A DNA stretch of 64,000 nucleotides from Acetobacterium sp. KB-1 (GTDB taxonomy: Bacteria > Bacillota > Clostridia > Eubacteriales > Eubacteriaceae): assembly GCF_003260995.1 (NCBI RefSeq), contig NZ_CP030040.1:124001-188000 (forward strand), read 5' to 3'. The position numbers and the translations under genes are program-made. Shown piece by piece: positions 54,145 through 63,239 of this stretch. How positions within the stretch are numbered: the first letter of the stretch is position 1; each line of letters opens with the position of its first letter. The notes below the pieces were generated by a model. The model did not search any database. It saw only the letters and a program-made list of their open reading frames with translations, and had not been told where the DNA came from.

Positions 54145-54175
54145 CGCGTGAAGAAAAAAGCTTTTCTACGCATTT
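54145..54175. terminator. probable bidirectional terminator
   Basis: GCGTGAAGAAAA pairs imperfectly with CTTTTCTACGC between the convergent HAD and lipoprotein genes. ATTTTAT follows on the plus strand. Confidence 0.5.
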
Positions 54176-54591
54176 TATGGTGTGATTAAGCGGTATTGGC
54201 TGGGGGTTTTTGAGACGAGTACGGAGACATTGAGATCATCATTAATTTCAGCAACAACGGCGGCGATGGCTTCATCATTTGCACCATAAATTACACAATT
54301 TAGTGTTGTTTCGTCGACGATAAAAGCACCTACATAATAGTAACCATTAGATACTGTAACAGTAACACCGCTGACATGGCTTAGTAATTTTAGCTTAACG
54401 ATTTCGATGGCTTCCTGGGTGTCCATGACCTGCTTGCCAGTGGTCACATCATTTAGTCCAATGAGGAGTTCATAGCGGTCAGTGGTTTCCAGATCAATGG
54501 TATCGGATTTTTTTTCAGAGGAGGATACACAACCAGCAAGAGTTATGATACAAAGGATAAAAGTGCCTAATAAAAGCAGTTTCTTTTTCAA
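54175..54591 (-). CDS. small lipoprotein, YhcN/YlaJ-like
   Basis: A 138-residue lipoprotein. The TTG at 54591 is chosen because AGGAG lies eight bases before it and the resulting N-terminus MKKKLLLLGTFILC is an ideal signal peptide with lipobox LAGC (Cys21). The longer frame starting at 54624 would bury it. The mature part has a regular alpha/beta pattern (IVKLKLLSHVSGVTVTVSNG, ANDEAIAAVVAEI) reminiscent of YhcN/YlaJ sporulation lipoproteins. Function is unknown and the family link is tentative. Confidence 0.7.
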   Translation of the reverse strand: MKKKLLLLGTFILCIITLAGCVSSSEKKSDTIDLETTDRYELLIGLNDVTTGKQVMDTQEAIEIVKLKLLSHVSGVTVTVSNGYYYVGAFIVDETTLNCVIYGANDEAIAAVVAEINDDLNVSVLVSKTPSQYRLITP

Positions 54592-54746
54592 GACGATTCT
54601 CCTAACTATTTTTTTATAATCCATTTTTTAGTGCATGAGTACTCTTTTTATCATAACATAGATTGATAGCAAAAGAAATGCTGATTCAAATGAAAATAAC
54701 AAGCGTTTCACAATTTAAAAAAAGAGCATCTGTGAAAGGAGACCTT

Positions 54747-56123
54747 ATGACGGGGTTAGCTTTGATGATTGCATTGGTCATTGCAATAAGCTTGATGATT
54801 CTGGCCATTTCCCGCTGGGGAGTGCATCCCTTTATAGCAATTATGGGCGTTTCATTAATGCTTGCTTTAATTGTTGGTTTACCGCTTTCGGAGATACCCG
54901 GAATTTTAGGATCTGGTTTTGCTGGGATTTTCACAAGCATCGGCATTGTGATCATCCTGGGGACTTTGATTGGGCTGATTCTGGAAAAAACAGGAGCAGC
55001 GATTAAATTGGCAGACATGGTGGTAAAAGTAATTGGCCCCAAAAATCCGGAGCTCGCTTTAATGATAATGGGCTGGATTGTGGCAGTGCCAGTTTTTTGC
55101 GACAGTGGTTTTGTGATTCTGAATCCAATTCGCAAAGCAATGTGGGCTAAAACAAGAACCTCGTCAGTTGCTATGACAGTGGCTTTGTCAGCAGGACTTT
55201 ATACTGCGCATGTATTTATTCCACCAACACCGGGCCCCATTGCGGCAGCAGGGTCTCTGGGTGTCTCTAATTACCTGCTAATGGTTATTGCGATGGGCAC
55301 TCTGGTATCGATACCAACTTTACTTGCAGCTCTGATATTTTCGAAGTACATTGCGAAAAAAGTTAAATCACGCGAAGAGCAGGGTGTTTGGGATTATCAA
55401 AAAAGTGTGGCGGAACTGGTTTTAGAGTACGGGGAAATTCCCGGTGGTATGGCATCGCTTTCGCCTATTCTGGTACCGATTATACTGATGACACTTGGTT
55501 CGCTTGCCAGTCTGTTAGCGATTGGTGGACTTCCCGGACAAATTATGATTTTTTTAGGAACTCCGATGATTGCCTTGACGGTTGGCTTGCTGTGCGCATT
55601 GGGGCTCTTAGTTTCGACGAAAAGGATGTCTGATTTTTACGAACTGACCAATGAAACATTAAAGGTTGTCGGGCCGATTCTTTTTGTAACCGCTGCTGGC
55701 GGAGTTTTAGGTAAGGTGATTGTGGCAGCTGGCTTTGTTGATTTTATTCAGGTAAATGCGGGCATTATTTCCCGGGCCGGCATTTTTTTTCCTTTCTTAA
55801 TTGCGGCGATCTTAAAAACCGCTCAGGGATCTTCAACCGTTGCAATCACGACCACAGCGGGTATTATGGGCGTCTATTCAGATCCGACCTCAATGATGTC
55901 TGCTTTAGGTTTGTCAAGTCCGATGGCCGCTGTTTTGGCCGTGCTGGCCATTGGAGCCGGAGGGATGACCGTTTCGCATGCAAATGACAGTTACTTTTGG
56001 GTGGTGACTAACTTTAGCAAAATGGAAACCCAGGATGGCTATAAAACACAAACAATTGTGACCTTTATTATGGGGATGACAGCGATGGCCGCGATATTTA
56101 TATTAGCAAAGATATTATTATAG
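54747..56123 (+). CDS. GntP-family gluconate/organic-acid permease
   Basis: A 458-residue permease with about 12 membrane spans. Characteristic family segments are VFCDSGFVILNPI, HVFIPPTPGPIAAA, LKTAQGSSTVAITTTAG and SHANDSYFWVV. GntP proteins carry gluconate or related hydroxy acids with protons. The ATG at 54747 follows AAAGGAG; 28 upstream in-frame residues from a TTG are not supported. No kinase or dehydratase is adjacent, so the substrate is unproven. Confidence 0.92.
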   Translation: MTGLALMIALVIAISLMILAISRWGVHPFIAIMGVSLMLALIVGLPLSEIPGILGSGFAGIFTSIGIVIILGTLIGLILEKTGAAIKLADMVVKVIGPKNPELALMIMGWIVAVPVFCDSGFVILNPIRKAMWAKTRTSSVAMTVALSAGLYTAHVFIPPTPGPIAAAGSLGVSNYLLMVIAMGTLVSIPTLLAALIFSKYIAKKVKSREEQGVWDYQKSVAELVLEYGEIPGGMASLSPILVPIILMTLGSLASLLAIGGLPGQIMIFLGTPMIALTVGLLCALGLLVSTKRMSDFYELTNETLKVVGPILFVTAAGGVLGKVIVAAGFVDFIQVNAGIISRAGIFFPFLIAAILKTAQGSSTVAITTTAGIMGVYSDPTSMMSALGLSSPMAAVLAVLAIGAGGMTVSHANDSYFWVVTNFSKMETQDGYKTQTIVTFIMGMTAMAAIFILAKILL

Positions 56124-56192
56124 TTTAAATCTTGATAATATTTAAAAACGGATGTGAATTAAAGGTTTGTGTTACAAATTATGATATAATAG

Positions 56193-56219
56193 TAAAGTAA
56201 ATTAGAATTAATACGATAA
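56193..56219 (+). promoter_or_regulatory. candidate sigma-28 (SigD) promoter
   Basis: TAAA (56193-56196), a 15-base spacer and TACGATAA (56212-56219) match the motility sigma consensus TAAA-N15-GCCGATAA with two mismatches. It lies about 100 bases before the YjfB-like gene. Confidence 0.55.
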
Positions 56220-56320
56220 CAGATATAGATGTGTTGCACACATTAATAAATGATAGCGATTAAAATAAGGGAGAAGATTCATAAAAATTATGAATCATCT
56301 CAAAGAAAGGTGGAATGAAC

Positions 56321-56527
56321 ATGGATATTGCAGCACTTTCGATGGGAATGAGTCAAATGCAGGTCGCCCAACAGGCTAGTGTATCGGTGATGAAGATGGC
56401 AATGGAGACGGGGACTGAGCAAATGACCGATATGATGGCAATGGTGGAAACAAGTACCCCAGTTGCTACGACTGCTGGCCCCTCACCTGACCCCAATATT
56501 GGACAACTACTGGACATTTCTGTTTAA
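56321..56527 (+). CDS. YjfB-like putative motility protein
   Basis: A 68-residue Met- and Ala-rich protein starting MDIAALSMGMSQMQVAQQAS, the pattern of the YjfB family of small putative motility proteins (SigD-dependent in Bacillus). The C-terminal half is short and Pro-rich. The ATG at 56321 is preferred over the ATG at 56315, because AGGTGG lies seven bases before it. A sigma-28-like promoter upstream supports co-regulation with flagella. Confidence 0.78.
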   Translation: MDIAALSMGMSQMQVAQQASVSVMKMAMETGTEQMTDMMAMVETSTPVATTAGPSPDPNIGQLLDISV

Positions 56528-56531
56528 GAAG

Positions 56532-56568
56532 AATCCAGCCGGTAGGTGACTGGCTGGATTTTTTTTTA
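56532..56568 (+). terminator. rho-independent terminator
   Basis: AATCCAGCC and GGCTGGATT pair around an 11-base loop and are followed by T9. Confidence 0.9.
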
Positions 56569-56702
56569 GATAAAATGCAAAAAAAGAATAAGCGGATCTG
56601 TAGTCGGGTTGAAAACTATTGCGGATTGTCTAAAAAGCCCTGATTTAAAATCAAAAACAGGGGTATAAATTAGATATAACAAAGAAAGCTGGAGGAAGTA
56701 AT

Positions 56703-56870
56703 ATGTGTTGTAATAAAAATGAAGATAGCCAATGCTGTATGATGGCACATAAGGATAAAATTATCCCTTGTGCCTTGGTTGCACTTACAATTACCTTTAC
56801 AATAGTGGGGTTTGTCATTGGTCACCGATTTATGGGTAAAGGCTGTTGTAAAAGTCAGGACGAAGAATAA
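56703..56870 (+). CDS. Cys-rich 55-residue membrane protein
   Basis: A small gene with an excellent ribosome site (GGAGGAAG, six bases before the ATG). The product begins MCCNKNEDSQCCMM, has one hydrophobic span at about residues 19-41, and ends GKGCCKSQDEE. Three vicinal Cys pairs flank a single span, suggesting metal binding or redox chemistry on both sides or through oligomers. I do not recognise the family. It is followed by a bidirectional terminator. Confidence 0.78.
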   Translation: MCCNKNEDSQCCMMAHKDKIIPCALVALTITFTIVGFVIGHRFMGKGCCKSQDEE

Positions 56871-56905
56871 AATAACAGATCGTCTGGAGTTAGCAATTAG
56901 AAAAG

Positions 56906-56938
56906 ACCAAAGCAAACCCGTTGCTTTGGTCTTTTTAT
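56906..56938. terminator. bidirectional terminator
   Basis: A perfect 11-bp stem GACCAAAGCAA/TTGCTTTGGTC with flanking A and T runs lies between the convergent Cys-rich and parvulin genes. Confidence 0.9.
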
Positions 56939-57696
56939 TACAGAATCGTAGTTTCCATTTTAACCGGATATTTTTGTTTAAGGTCTTCAACCTTGCCGAT
57001 AAAAGCTTTGTTTTGTTTTTCTCTTAATAAGTAATTTCGAGCATTTTCCTTTACTGCATCAAAGGGAATGGTTTGAGCAATCTTACGATCCGTCAGCTTA
57101 ATAATATGGTAACCAAACTGGGTTTTTACTGGTAGCTCAGTCATTTCATTTATTTCCAGTGCGAAGGCAGCAGTTTCAAATTCTGGAACCATCTGGCCTT
57201 TAGAAAAATAGCTTAGATCGCCGCCCTTATCATTAGAAGGGCAAATTGAATATTCTTTTGCTGCTGCTTCAAAGGATTTGCCGGCTTTGATTTCTTCAAT
57301 AATTGTCGAAGCCTGTTCTTCATTAGGTAAAAGAATGTGGCTGGCTCGAATGCTGTCTGGTGCAATGAACTGGCTTGGGTTTTCATCGTAGAATTTTTGC
57401 ACTTCTTCATCTGGAATGGTGATATCCATCATGAATTTTGCAATCATATGGGTTTTTAGAAGCTTTTCTTCTGCATCGATGAGCATTTTCTGGAATTCTT
57501 CGCTTTCATCAACCTTTGCTTTTTTGCCTTCTAAGTAAAATAGCTCTTGGGCAATAAGTTCTTCTAGTAATTGACGTCGTCCTTCTTTTGAGGTGAATTG
57601 ATTTGCCTGTTCCTGAGGTAATTGTTTTATTAAGGCATCTAAATCCGTGGTGTAAATCGTTTTACCATCCACGGTAGCCAACGGTTTTTTTTCCAT
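56938..57696 (-). CDS. cytoplasmic parvulin-type peptidyl-prolyl isomerase
   Basis: A 252-residue protein with an N-terminal SurA/trigger-like helical part (about 1-110). A PpiC rotamase domain follows at about 115-215 (IRASHILLPNEEQA, GGDLSYFSKGQMVPEFETAAFAL, TQFGYHIIKL). It has no signal peptide, so it acts inside the cell, unlike PrsA. AAAGGAG precedes the ATG. It assists folding around prolines; client proteins are unknown. Confidence 0.92.
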   Translation of the reverse strand: MEKKPLATVDGKTIYTTDLDALIKQLPQEQANQFTSKEGRRQLLEELIAQELFYLEGKKAKVDESEEFQKMLIDAEEKLLKTHMIAKFMMDITIPDEEVQKFYDENPSQFIAPDSIRASHILLPNEEQASTIIEEIKAGKSFEAAAKEYSICPSNDKGGDLSYFSKGQMVPEFETAAFALEINEMTELPVKTQFGYHIIKLTDRKIAQTIPFDAVKENARNYLLREKQNKAFIGKVEDLKQKYPVKMETTIL

Positions 57697-57911
57697 AATG
57701 GTCTCCTTTAAGTCTAAAATAATTTATTATTCTAAAATCATAGCCTTTTAAAGAGGCTTTGTCAACAGACGAAGGAGCGGGGGATATAAATATAATCGAT
57801 TGAAGCAGCAAAATAGCTGTCTGAAGTTGATCAATGTGATCATCTTTTAAGTCGATAAGCGGCTAAAAAATTAAGTAAAACTTAACGATTCCGAATAAGC
57901 ATAACCTTTTA

Positions 57912-57970
57912 TTGACAAGATAAGCAACCGGAGCTATACTTATACCAAGTAGTTAGGTAAGTGCTAACTA
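57912..57970 (+). promoter_or_regulatory. promoter and operator of marR-lon
   Basis: TTGACA (57912-57917), a 17-base spacer and TATACT (57935-57940) form a near-consensus promoter. A perfect dyad TAGTTAG/CTAACTA with a 7-base spacer (57950-57970) lies right at the start point, a typical place for MarR autorepression. Confidence 0.8.
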
Positions 57971-57991
57971 ATAAAAAAGTTGGGTGATAAT

Positions 57992-58411
57992 ATGATATGT
58001 AAGAAAAATGAACTATATGAGGCTTATCATAAACTGCTTAAACTCAATGCAGCTTTCCATGAAAATGAAACCTGCTTGTGTCAGGCGGAAGATGTAACCT
58101 CAAAACAGAAATATTATCTTAAAATCATCGACAAGAATTATCGGGTAACCTTCAGCCAGTTGGCTCAGGAAACAAAGAATTCGAAACCGACGATTACCGA
58201 ATTGATTAGTAAATTTATTTCCATGGGCTGTGTGTATCGGGAACGTTCGCCAGAGGATGGCAGGGTGTATTTTATCTATCTTACACCAAAGGGACAATCA
58301 ATTGCCAGATCCGAGGAAAGAACCCAGATTCAAGTTATTGAACGGATTAAAAACAGTCTCACCGAAGATGAGCTGGATCAATTGATCACCTTACTAAACA
58401 AAATTCTTTAA
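57992..58411 (+). CDS. MarR-family transcriptional regulator
   Basis: A 139-residue winged-helix regulator: the recognition helix region is VTFSQLAQETKNSKPTITELISKFISMG and the wing RERSPEDGRVYFIYLTPKG, typical MarR. Two cysteines early in the protein (CLC) could be redox sensors (inference). The ATG at 57992 follows GGGTGA. It lies 37 bases before lon and shares its promoter, so it may control the protease. Confidence 0.92.
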   Translation: MICKKNELYEAYHKLLKLNAAFHENETCLCQAEDVTSKQKYYLKIIDKNYRVTFSQLAQETKNSKPTITELISKFISMGCVYRERSPEDGRVYFIYLTPKGQSIARSEERTQIQVIERIKNSLTEDELDQLITLLNKIL

Positions 58412-58448
58412 TAAAAATTAAATTGTTAAAGGATGAGGAGGAAGAAAA

Positions 58449-60836
58449 ATGAACACACTAGAAATTAAAAACGCACCATTAATTCCGATCACAGAAACAG
58501 TGATTTATCCAGGGATTTCAAATCGTATTTTTGTAAATGAGGATATTGGAAACAATATCAAAGAATTGATTATCAAGAATAATACCTTGGCCATTGGTCT
58601 ATCAACAAAAGATTATAAAGGACTCGTTCAATTGACCGCTGATTCGTTTTATCGTATCGGTGTGTTAATGAAATTTGATAATATCCAAAAGTCCGATAAT
58701 GGTTTTGTTATTGATATCACCACCATCAATCGGGTTAAGGTTCTGGACTTCAGCTTTGAAGAAAAACAGATTAATGCTTCTTATACCATTCAGGAAGATA
58801 TTCTGGATATCAATGCTGACGAAGAACAGGAAATGATTATGTACATTAAAGGCTTAATGAAAGATTTAAGTCATAATTTTAAGGGTGCTGAGTACTTTGT
58901 CAGTATTCTGGAAGGATTACCTTCTTTAGAAGAAATTATGGGTTACACTATTCCCATGATGGGTATTCCTTTAAAAAGCAAACAGGTTCTTCTGGAAATT
59001 GATTCAATCAAAGAAAGAACGCTGAGCTTTATTGACTATATCATCCGGGAAAAGGATTCCGTACACCTGCAACTCGAAATTAGTAAAAAATATTCTCAAC
59101 GTAAGGATAAAACCTATCGTGAAGCGATGCTTCGGGAACAACTTAAGAATATTAAAGCAGAATTAGGTGAACTGGATGAAGAATTAGAAGAAGAAGCCGA
59201 TTATCGAAAAAGAGTTCTGGATTCAGATATGCCTGCAGACATTAAAAAAATAGCGTTAAAAGAAGTCCGCAAATTTGAAAATTCGCCGCCAAACGGAGGT
59301 GAAAGCAATGTGATCATGAATTACCTTGATCTGCTTTTGGAACTCCCTTGGACCAGTGAGAAAAAAGAAATCGATATTGAACACGCCAGACAGGTACTTG
59401 AATCCCATCACTTTGGTATTGACGATGTAAAAAAACGAATCATTGAACATTTGGCCGTGATGAAGTTAAAAGAAGACAAACAAGGTTCGATCTTATTGTT
59501 AGTGGGACCTCCGGGAACCGGAAAAACCAGTTTGGGTAAGAGCATTGCCGAAGCCCTTGATCGCAAATATGTACGTGCCAGCTTAGGCGGGGTGCGGGAT
59601 GAAGCCGAGATTCGCGGACATCGCAAGACTTACCTTGGTGCAATGCCGGGACGTATTATTAAAGGCATTGCCAATGCCGAAGCTAAAAATCCGGTTTTCA
59701 TTTTAGATGAAATTGACAAGATGGGCATGTCTCATCAGGGTGATCCTGGTTCAGCGCTCCTGGAAGTCTTAGATCCTGAGCAAAATTGTACCTTCTCTGA
59801 TCACTATCTGGAAATTCCCTATGATTTATCCGAGGTATTTTTTATTGCGACAGCCAATGACCTTAGCACGATCCCAGCACCACTTTTGGATCGAGCCGAA
59901 ATAATTCAGCTGTCAAGCTATACCAACGGTGAAAAGAAACGGATTGCTATTGATCATCTGTTGCCAAGTGTTTTAGATGATCACGGCTTAACCTCTGAGA
60001 TGCTTCAGATTGAAGAAACAGCTGTTGAAGCGATTGTCGAAAATTACACCGCTGAAGCTGGCGTCCGTGGCCTGACCAAACAACTGGCAAAAATTGCCAG
60101 AGTAGTTTCTGAAAAAATCGTTTCGAAAAAAGTTGAACTGCCGTTTATTGTAACAACTCAAAATATCAGCGAAGTATTGGGTAATAAAACCAGACGTCAT
60201 GAAAAAGCGGGTGAAAATAATAAACCAGGTGTCGTAACCGGAATGGCGTGGACCGCTGTCGGCGGAGAAATTCTCTTTACCGAAGCCAGCCTGATGCCGG
60301 GCAGTGGCAAGCTGACCCTAACCGGTCAACTGGGCGATGTCATGAAAGAAAGTGCCACCATTGCGATGAGCCTGATTCGCTCACGATTGGGTGATTTGGC
60401 CAATGGATTTGACTATTTTAAAAATGATACCCACATTCATGTCCCATCGGGATCAACTCCAAAAGATGGACCATCTGCCGGGGTGACGCTAACGACGGCT
60501 TTGGCATCCTTGATTTTAGGCAAACCGGTTGATTCTAAACTTTCTATGACCGGGGAAATTACCTTAAGCGGTCAGGTACTACCAGTTGGTGGCATTAAAG
60601 AAAAGGTTATCGCAGCGCAGCGTAGCGGTATCACTAAAATTTTATTGCCAAAAGACAATGAAAAAGATGTCAGTGATATTCCTGAAGAAGTGCGAAATGC
60701 TTTAACCATCATTCATGTTTCAACCATTGAAGAAGTGTTAAGAGAAGCATTGGGAATTGAGCTGCCAGAATGCAAACCGGTTCTTAATCGACCAATAGGC
60801 GATTCCAATGTGCAGCTGAGCATGGTTGGTGAATAA
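58449..60836 (+). CDS. lon: ATP-dependent protease Lon
   Basis: A 795-residue Lon. The substrate-binding N domain covers about 8-205, a coiled coil 205-300, AAA+ 305-580 (Walker [10 protein letters not shown], Walker B FILDEIDK) and the protease domain 600-795. The catalytic dyad is Ser676 (KDGPSAGV) with Lys719 (GGIKEKV), the same 43-residue spacing as in E. coli. AGGAGGAAG precedes the ATG. Second gene of the marR-lon operon. It degrades damaged and regulatory proteins. Confidence 0.98.
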   Translation: MNTLEIKNAPLIPITETVIYPGISNRIFVNEDIGNNIKELIIKNNTLAIGLSTKDYKGLVQLTADSFYRIGVLMKFDNIQKSDNGFVIDITTINRVKVLDFSFEEKQINASYTIQEDILDINADEEQEMIMYIKGLMKDLSHNFKGAEYFVSILEGLPSLEEIMGYTIPMMGIPLKSKQVLLEIDSIKERTLSFIDYIIREKDSVHLQLEISKKYSQRKDKTYREAMLREQLKNIKAELGELDEELEEEADYRKRVLDSDMPADIKKIALKEVRKFENSPPNGGESNVIMNYLDLLLELPWTSEKKEIDIEHARQVLESHHFGIDDVKKRIIEHLAVMKLKEDKQGSILLLVGPPGTGKTSLGKSIAEALDRKYVRASLGGVRDEAEIRGHRKTYLGAMPGRIIKGIANAEAKNPVFILDEIDKMGMSHQGDPGSALLEVLDPEQNCTFSDHYLEIPYDLSEVFFIATANDLSTIPAPLLDRAEIIQLSSYTNGEKKRIAIDHLLPSVLDDHGLTSEMLQIEETAVEAIVENYTAEAGVRGLTKQLAKIARVVSEKIVSKKVELPFIVTTQNISEVLGNKTRRHEKAGENNKPGVVTGMAWTAVGGEILFTEASLMPGSGKLTLTGQLGDVMKESATIAMSLIRSRLGDLANGFDYFKNDTHIHVPSGSTPKDGPSAGVTLTTALASLILGKPVDSKLSMTGEITLSGQVLPVGGIKEKVIAAQRSGITKILLPKDNEKDVSDIPEEVRNALTIIHVSTIEEVLREALGIELPECKPVLNRPIGDSNVQLSMVGE

Positions 60837-60849
60837 AATACTATAGACT

Positions 60850-61037
60850 AAAGGTGTAGAAACAAGTCCTAAGCAGAACCGGACAGGTTCGTAAGTGTTG
60901 TTGCGGCAAAGGTCTGAACCTGCGGGTCAGCAATCACCATCTTTTTTCGCTTGAGGGATGGACACCTGATATGGAAGGTGACGTTTAGCGCAAATCGCTC
61001 CATCATTAAGGGAGCTGTCAGATGACAGCTCCCTTTT
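60850..61037 (+). ncRNA. candidate structured RNA between lon and mutL
   Basis: About 185 bases without an ORF. The first part folds as a long arm: GGTGT (60852 on) can pair with ACACC near 60966, enclosing a CAGGTTC/GAACCTG stem and a CCATC/GATGG stem. A second domain has AGCG-CAAAT-CGCT. It ends in a strong terminator. The compact nested pairing and discrete 3' end suggest a small RNA (6S-like?) or a leader riboswitch. No family is confirmed. Confidence 0.55.
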
Positions 61038-61040
61038 TTT
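61008..61040 (+). terminator. rho-independent terminator
   Basis: GGGAGCTGTCA (61010-61020) pairs with TGACAGCTCCC (61023-61033) and is followed by T8. It ends the lon transcript and the candidate RNA before mutL. Confidence 0.93.
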
Positions 61041-61077
61041 TCTGCCAGGTTTTGTCGACGGTCTTATTTTCTTATGA

Positions 61078-61083
61078 TATAAT
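61078..61083 (+). promoter_or_regulatory. -10 box immediately before mutL
   Basis: A perfect TATAAT ends seven bases before the mutL ATG, placing the transcription start at or next to the start codon. The -35 match is weak (TTGTCG at 61052, spacer 20). Confidence 0.5.
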
Positions 61084-61090
61084 ATTTTCT

Positions 61091-63238
61091 ATGAAAATTA
61101 AGATGCTAAATAATGAAACAATTAATAAAATAGCTGCCGGTGAGGTGATTGTCCGGCCCGTGTCAGTAGTAAAGGAATTGGTGGAAAATGCCATTGACGC
61201 TGGCGCCAACCAGATTACTGTAATCATTGAAGCGGGTGGAAAAAACCGGATTACAGTTCAGGACAATGGCTGCGGGATTGCCTATAATGAGATTCCGCTG
61301 GCCTTTAAACGCCATGCCACTAGTAAGTTATCAACCATCGACGATCTGGAATCGATTGAATCACTGGGGTTTAGAGGCGAAGCATTATCCAGTGTGTCAG
61401 CAGTCGCCAAGGTGCAGATTACTACCCGGTTTACGAATGAAGAGGTTGGAAGTTTAACCTTGTTTGAAGGTGGAAAACTCATTAATCAGCGGGTTTGTGC
61501 CTATAATCGCGGCACCGAAATCACAGTGAGTGATCTTTTCTACAATACGCCGGCCCGACGAAAACATATGGAAAAGGACAAAAAAGAAGAAATGATCGTT
61601 CGGGATCTGTTAGAAAAAATTGCTATTTCCCATCCGGGGGTTCGCTTTCAGCTTAGTTGCAACGGGCGAATTGTGCTTGATACCCCAGGTACCGGAAAGG
61701 TGATCGATGTGGTTGCGGGGCTTTATGGGATTGATGTGGCGGCTAATTTGATCGCTCTGAATTATGAAAACAAACCCATGAAGCTGGCGGGTTTAGTGGG
61801 AAACCTCAAAACCATGCGAAATCATCGCGACGATCAGGTGTTTTTTATTAATGGACGCTATATTAAAAATAATCGACTGGCTCAGGCATTAGATGAAGCC
61901 TATGAGGGCTATAGCATGAAACATCAGCACCCCCTTGGTATTATTTTTATGACGCTACCGGGCCGAATGCTTGACATAAACATCCATCCGGCTAAAACCG
62001 AAATAAAAATTCTAAATGAAAGCCTGGTCTGTCTGCTCTTTAAACAGGGGATCAGGGAAACCCTCAGAAATACCAATCTAATCGTTGAACTGGGGACGGT
62101 TGATGATCAAACGGAAGAAGCTAAAAAATTCGAAACTGATCGCGTCGGGATAGATACAAAACGTGTTGAGAAACACACACGTGTGCAAAGAAGTTTTCTG
62201 GAAGATCAGACCAGCATTGACACTATGGCATCAACTAAAAAAGCGTCCTCGATGGAAGATGACATTGATTTCGTAAAAAAAACGGAAGCACTTGAATATC
62301 AGGGTCAATTCAGTCCCCCCAATATCCCAATCAAAAGAGAAGAAGCCGTCTTGCCACGAAATAGTAAGGTAGCGCCTGAAGTCCATAATGATGACAAATT
62401 TGATTCGCTTAGGACTCCGAATGCAGATACAAATCTGATCACAAAAGTGAGTCTCGCGGGAGAAGGGCAAGAAATTGATATAGCGCCTCTTGAGACTAAG
62501 GACAAAAGGAGGTTAGTCGTCGACAATTCTAATCGTGTTGCCGAAGCGTCGGTTAGTTTTAATAGCGATGTTATCAATCGCGGGACAATTGATCATGATG
62601 AGAAAGCGGTGCCAGGATTTAAAAAAGATGTTCAGGACCTGGCAAAAATGAGAATTGTCGGACAGCTGTTTAATGTATATATTCTTCTGGAGGGTGAAAA
62701 AGAAATTTATCTTCTTGATCAACATGCGGCCCACGAAGCTTTCTTAACCCAGGAGCTGATGGGAATTTTTAATCGCAATGAAGGTCTTCCCAGTCAGGGG
62801 TTGATGACACCGATACCTTTAAAAGTTCGTCCCAAAGATTTAACCCTGATCGAAAATGCGTTGGCTGAGTATCAAAGATTGGGCTATGACTGTGATGTTT
62901 TTGGAGATGATACCTTGCTTGTTCGTAGTGTCCCGGTATTATTAGGGGAACCCCAGAGCCCGGACTTATTAAAAGCGATGATTGACGAACATCTTTTTGA
63001 AAGTAACGAAAATACTGAGGGCAACACGGTTTTTTCAGAAAAAGTAAAAAATAAAATCATTATGATGGCTTGTAAAGCTGCCATTAAAGGCGGGCAATCT
63101 TTGACCCAGGCTGAAATTAGAAAACTTCTTGAAGATTTGAGGCGTCTCAGTAATCCCTATACTTGTCCCCATGGACGCCCTATCATCATGAGATTAAAGG
63201 AATATGAATTAATGAAATTATTCAAGCGGGTGGTATAA
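61091..63238 (+). CDS. mutL: DNA mismatch repair protein MutL
   Basis: A 715-residue GHKL ATPase. N-terminal motifs: NKIAAGEVIVRPVSVVKELVENAIDAGA, DNGCGI and FRGEALSSV. The central linker (about 340-520) is poorly conserved and charged. The C-terminal endonuclease domain has DQHAAHE (the usual DQHAxxExxxxE with Gln at the last position), ACKAAIKGGQ and CPHGRP, so it is a nicking-type MutL. No ribosome site precedes the ATG and a -10 box abuts it, so the mRNA may be leaderless. miaA starts two bases after its stop; the absent mutS probably lies elsewhere. Confidence 0.96.
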   Translation: MKIKMLNNETINKIAAGEVIVRPVSVVKELVENAIDAGANQITVIIEAGGKNRITVQDNGCGIAYNEIPLAFKRHATSKLSTIDDLESIESLGFRGEALSSVSAVAKVQITTRFTNEEVGSLTLFEGGKLINQRVCAYNRGTEITVSDLFYNTPARRKHMEKDKKEEMIVRDLLEKIAISHPGVRFQLSCNGRIVLDTPGTGKVIDVVAGLYGIDVAANLIALNYENKPMKLAGLVGNLKTMRNHRDDQVFFINGRYIKNNRLAQALDEAYEGYSMKHQHPLGIIFMTLPGRMLDINIHPAKTEIKILNESLVCLLFKQGIRETLRNTNLIVELGTVDDQTEEAKKFETDRVGIDTKRVEKHTRVQRSFLEDQTSIDTMASTKKASSMEDDIDFVKKTEALEYQGQFSPPNIPIKREEAVLPRNSKVAPEVHNDDKFDSLRTPNADTNLITKVSLAGEGQEIDIAPLETKDKRRLVVDNSNRVAEASVSFNSDVINRGTIDHDEKAVPGFKKDVQDLAKMRIVGQLFNVYILLEGEKEIYLLDQHAAHEAFLTQELMGIFNRNEGLPSQGLMTPIPLKVRPKDLTLIENALAEYQRLGYDCDVFGDDTLLVRSVPVLLGEPQSPDLLKAMIDEHLFESNENTEGNTVFSEKVKNKIIMMACKAAIKGGQSLTQAEIRKLLEDLRRLSNPYTCPHGRPIIMRLKEYELMKLFKRVV

Positions 63239-63239
63239 G

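Noticed and set aside
54663-54746. N-terminal extension of the GntP permease
   Set aside because: It would start from a TTG without a ribosome site; AAAGGAG directly precedes the ATG at 54747.
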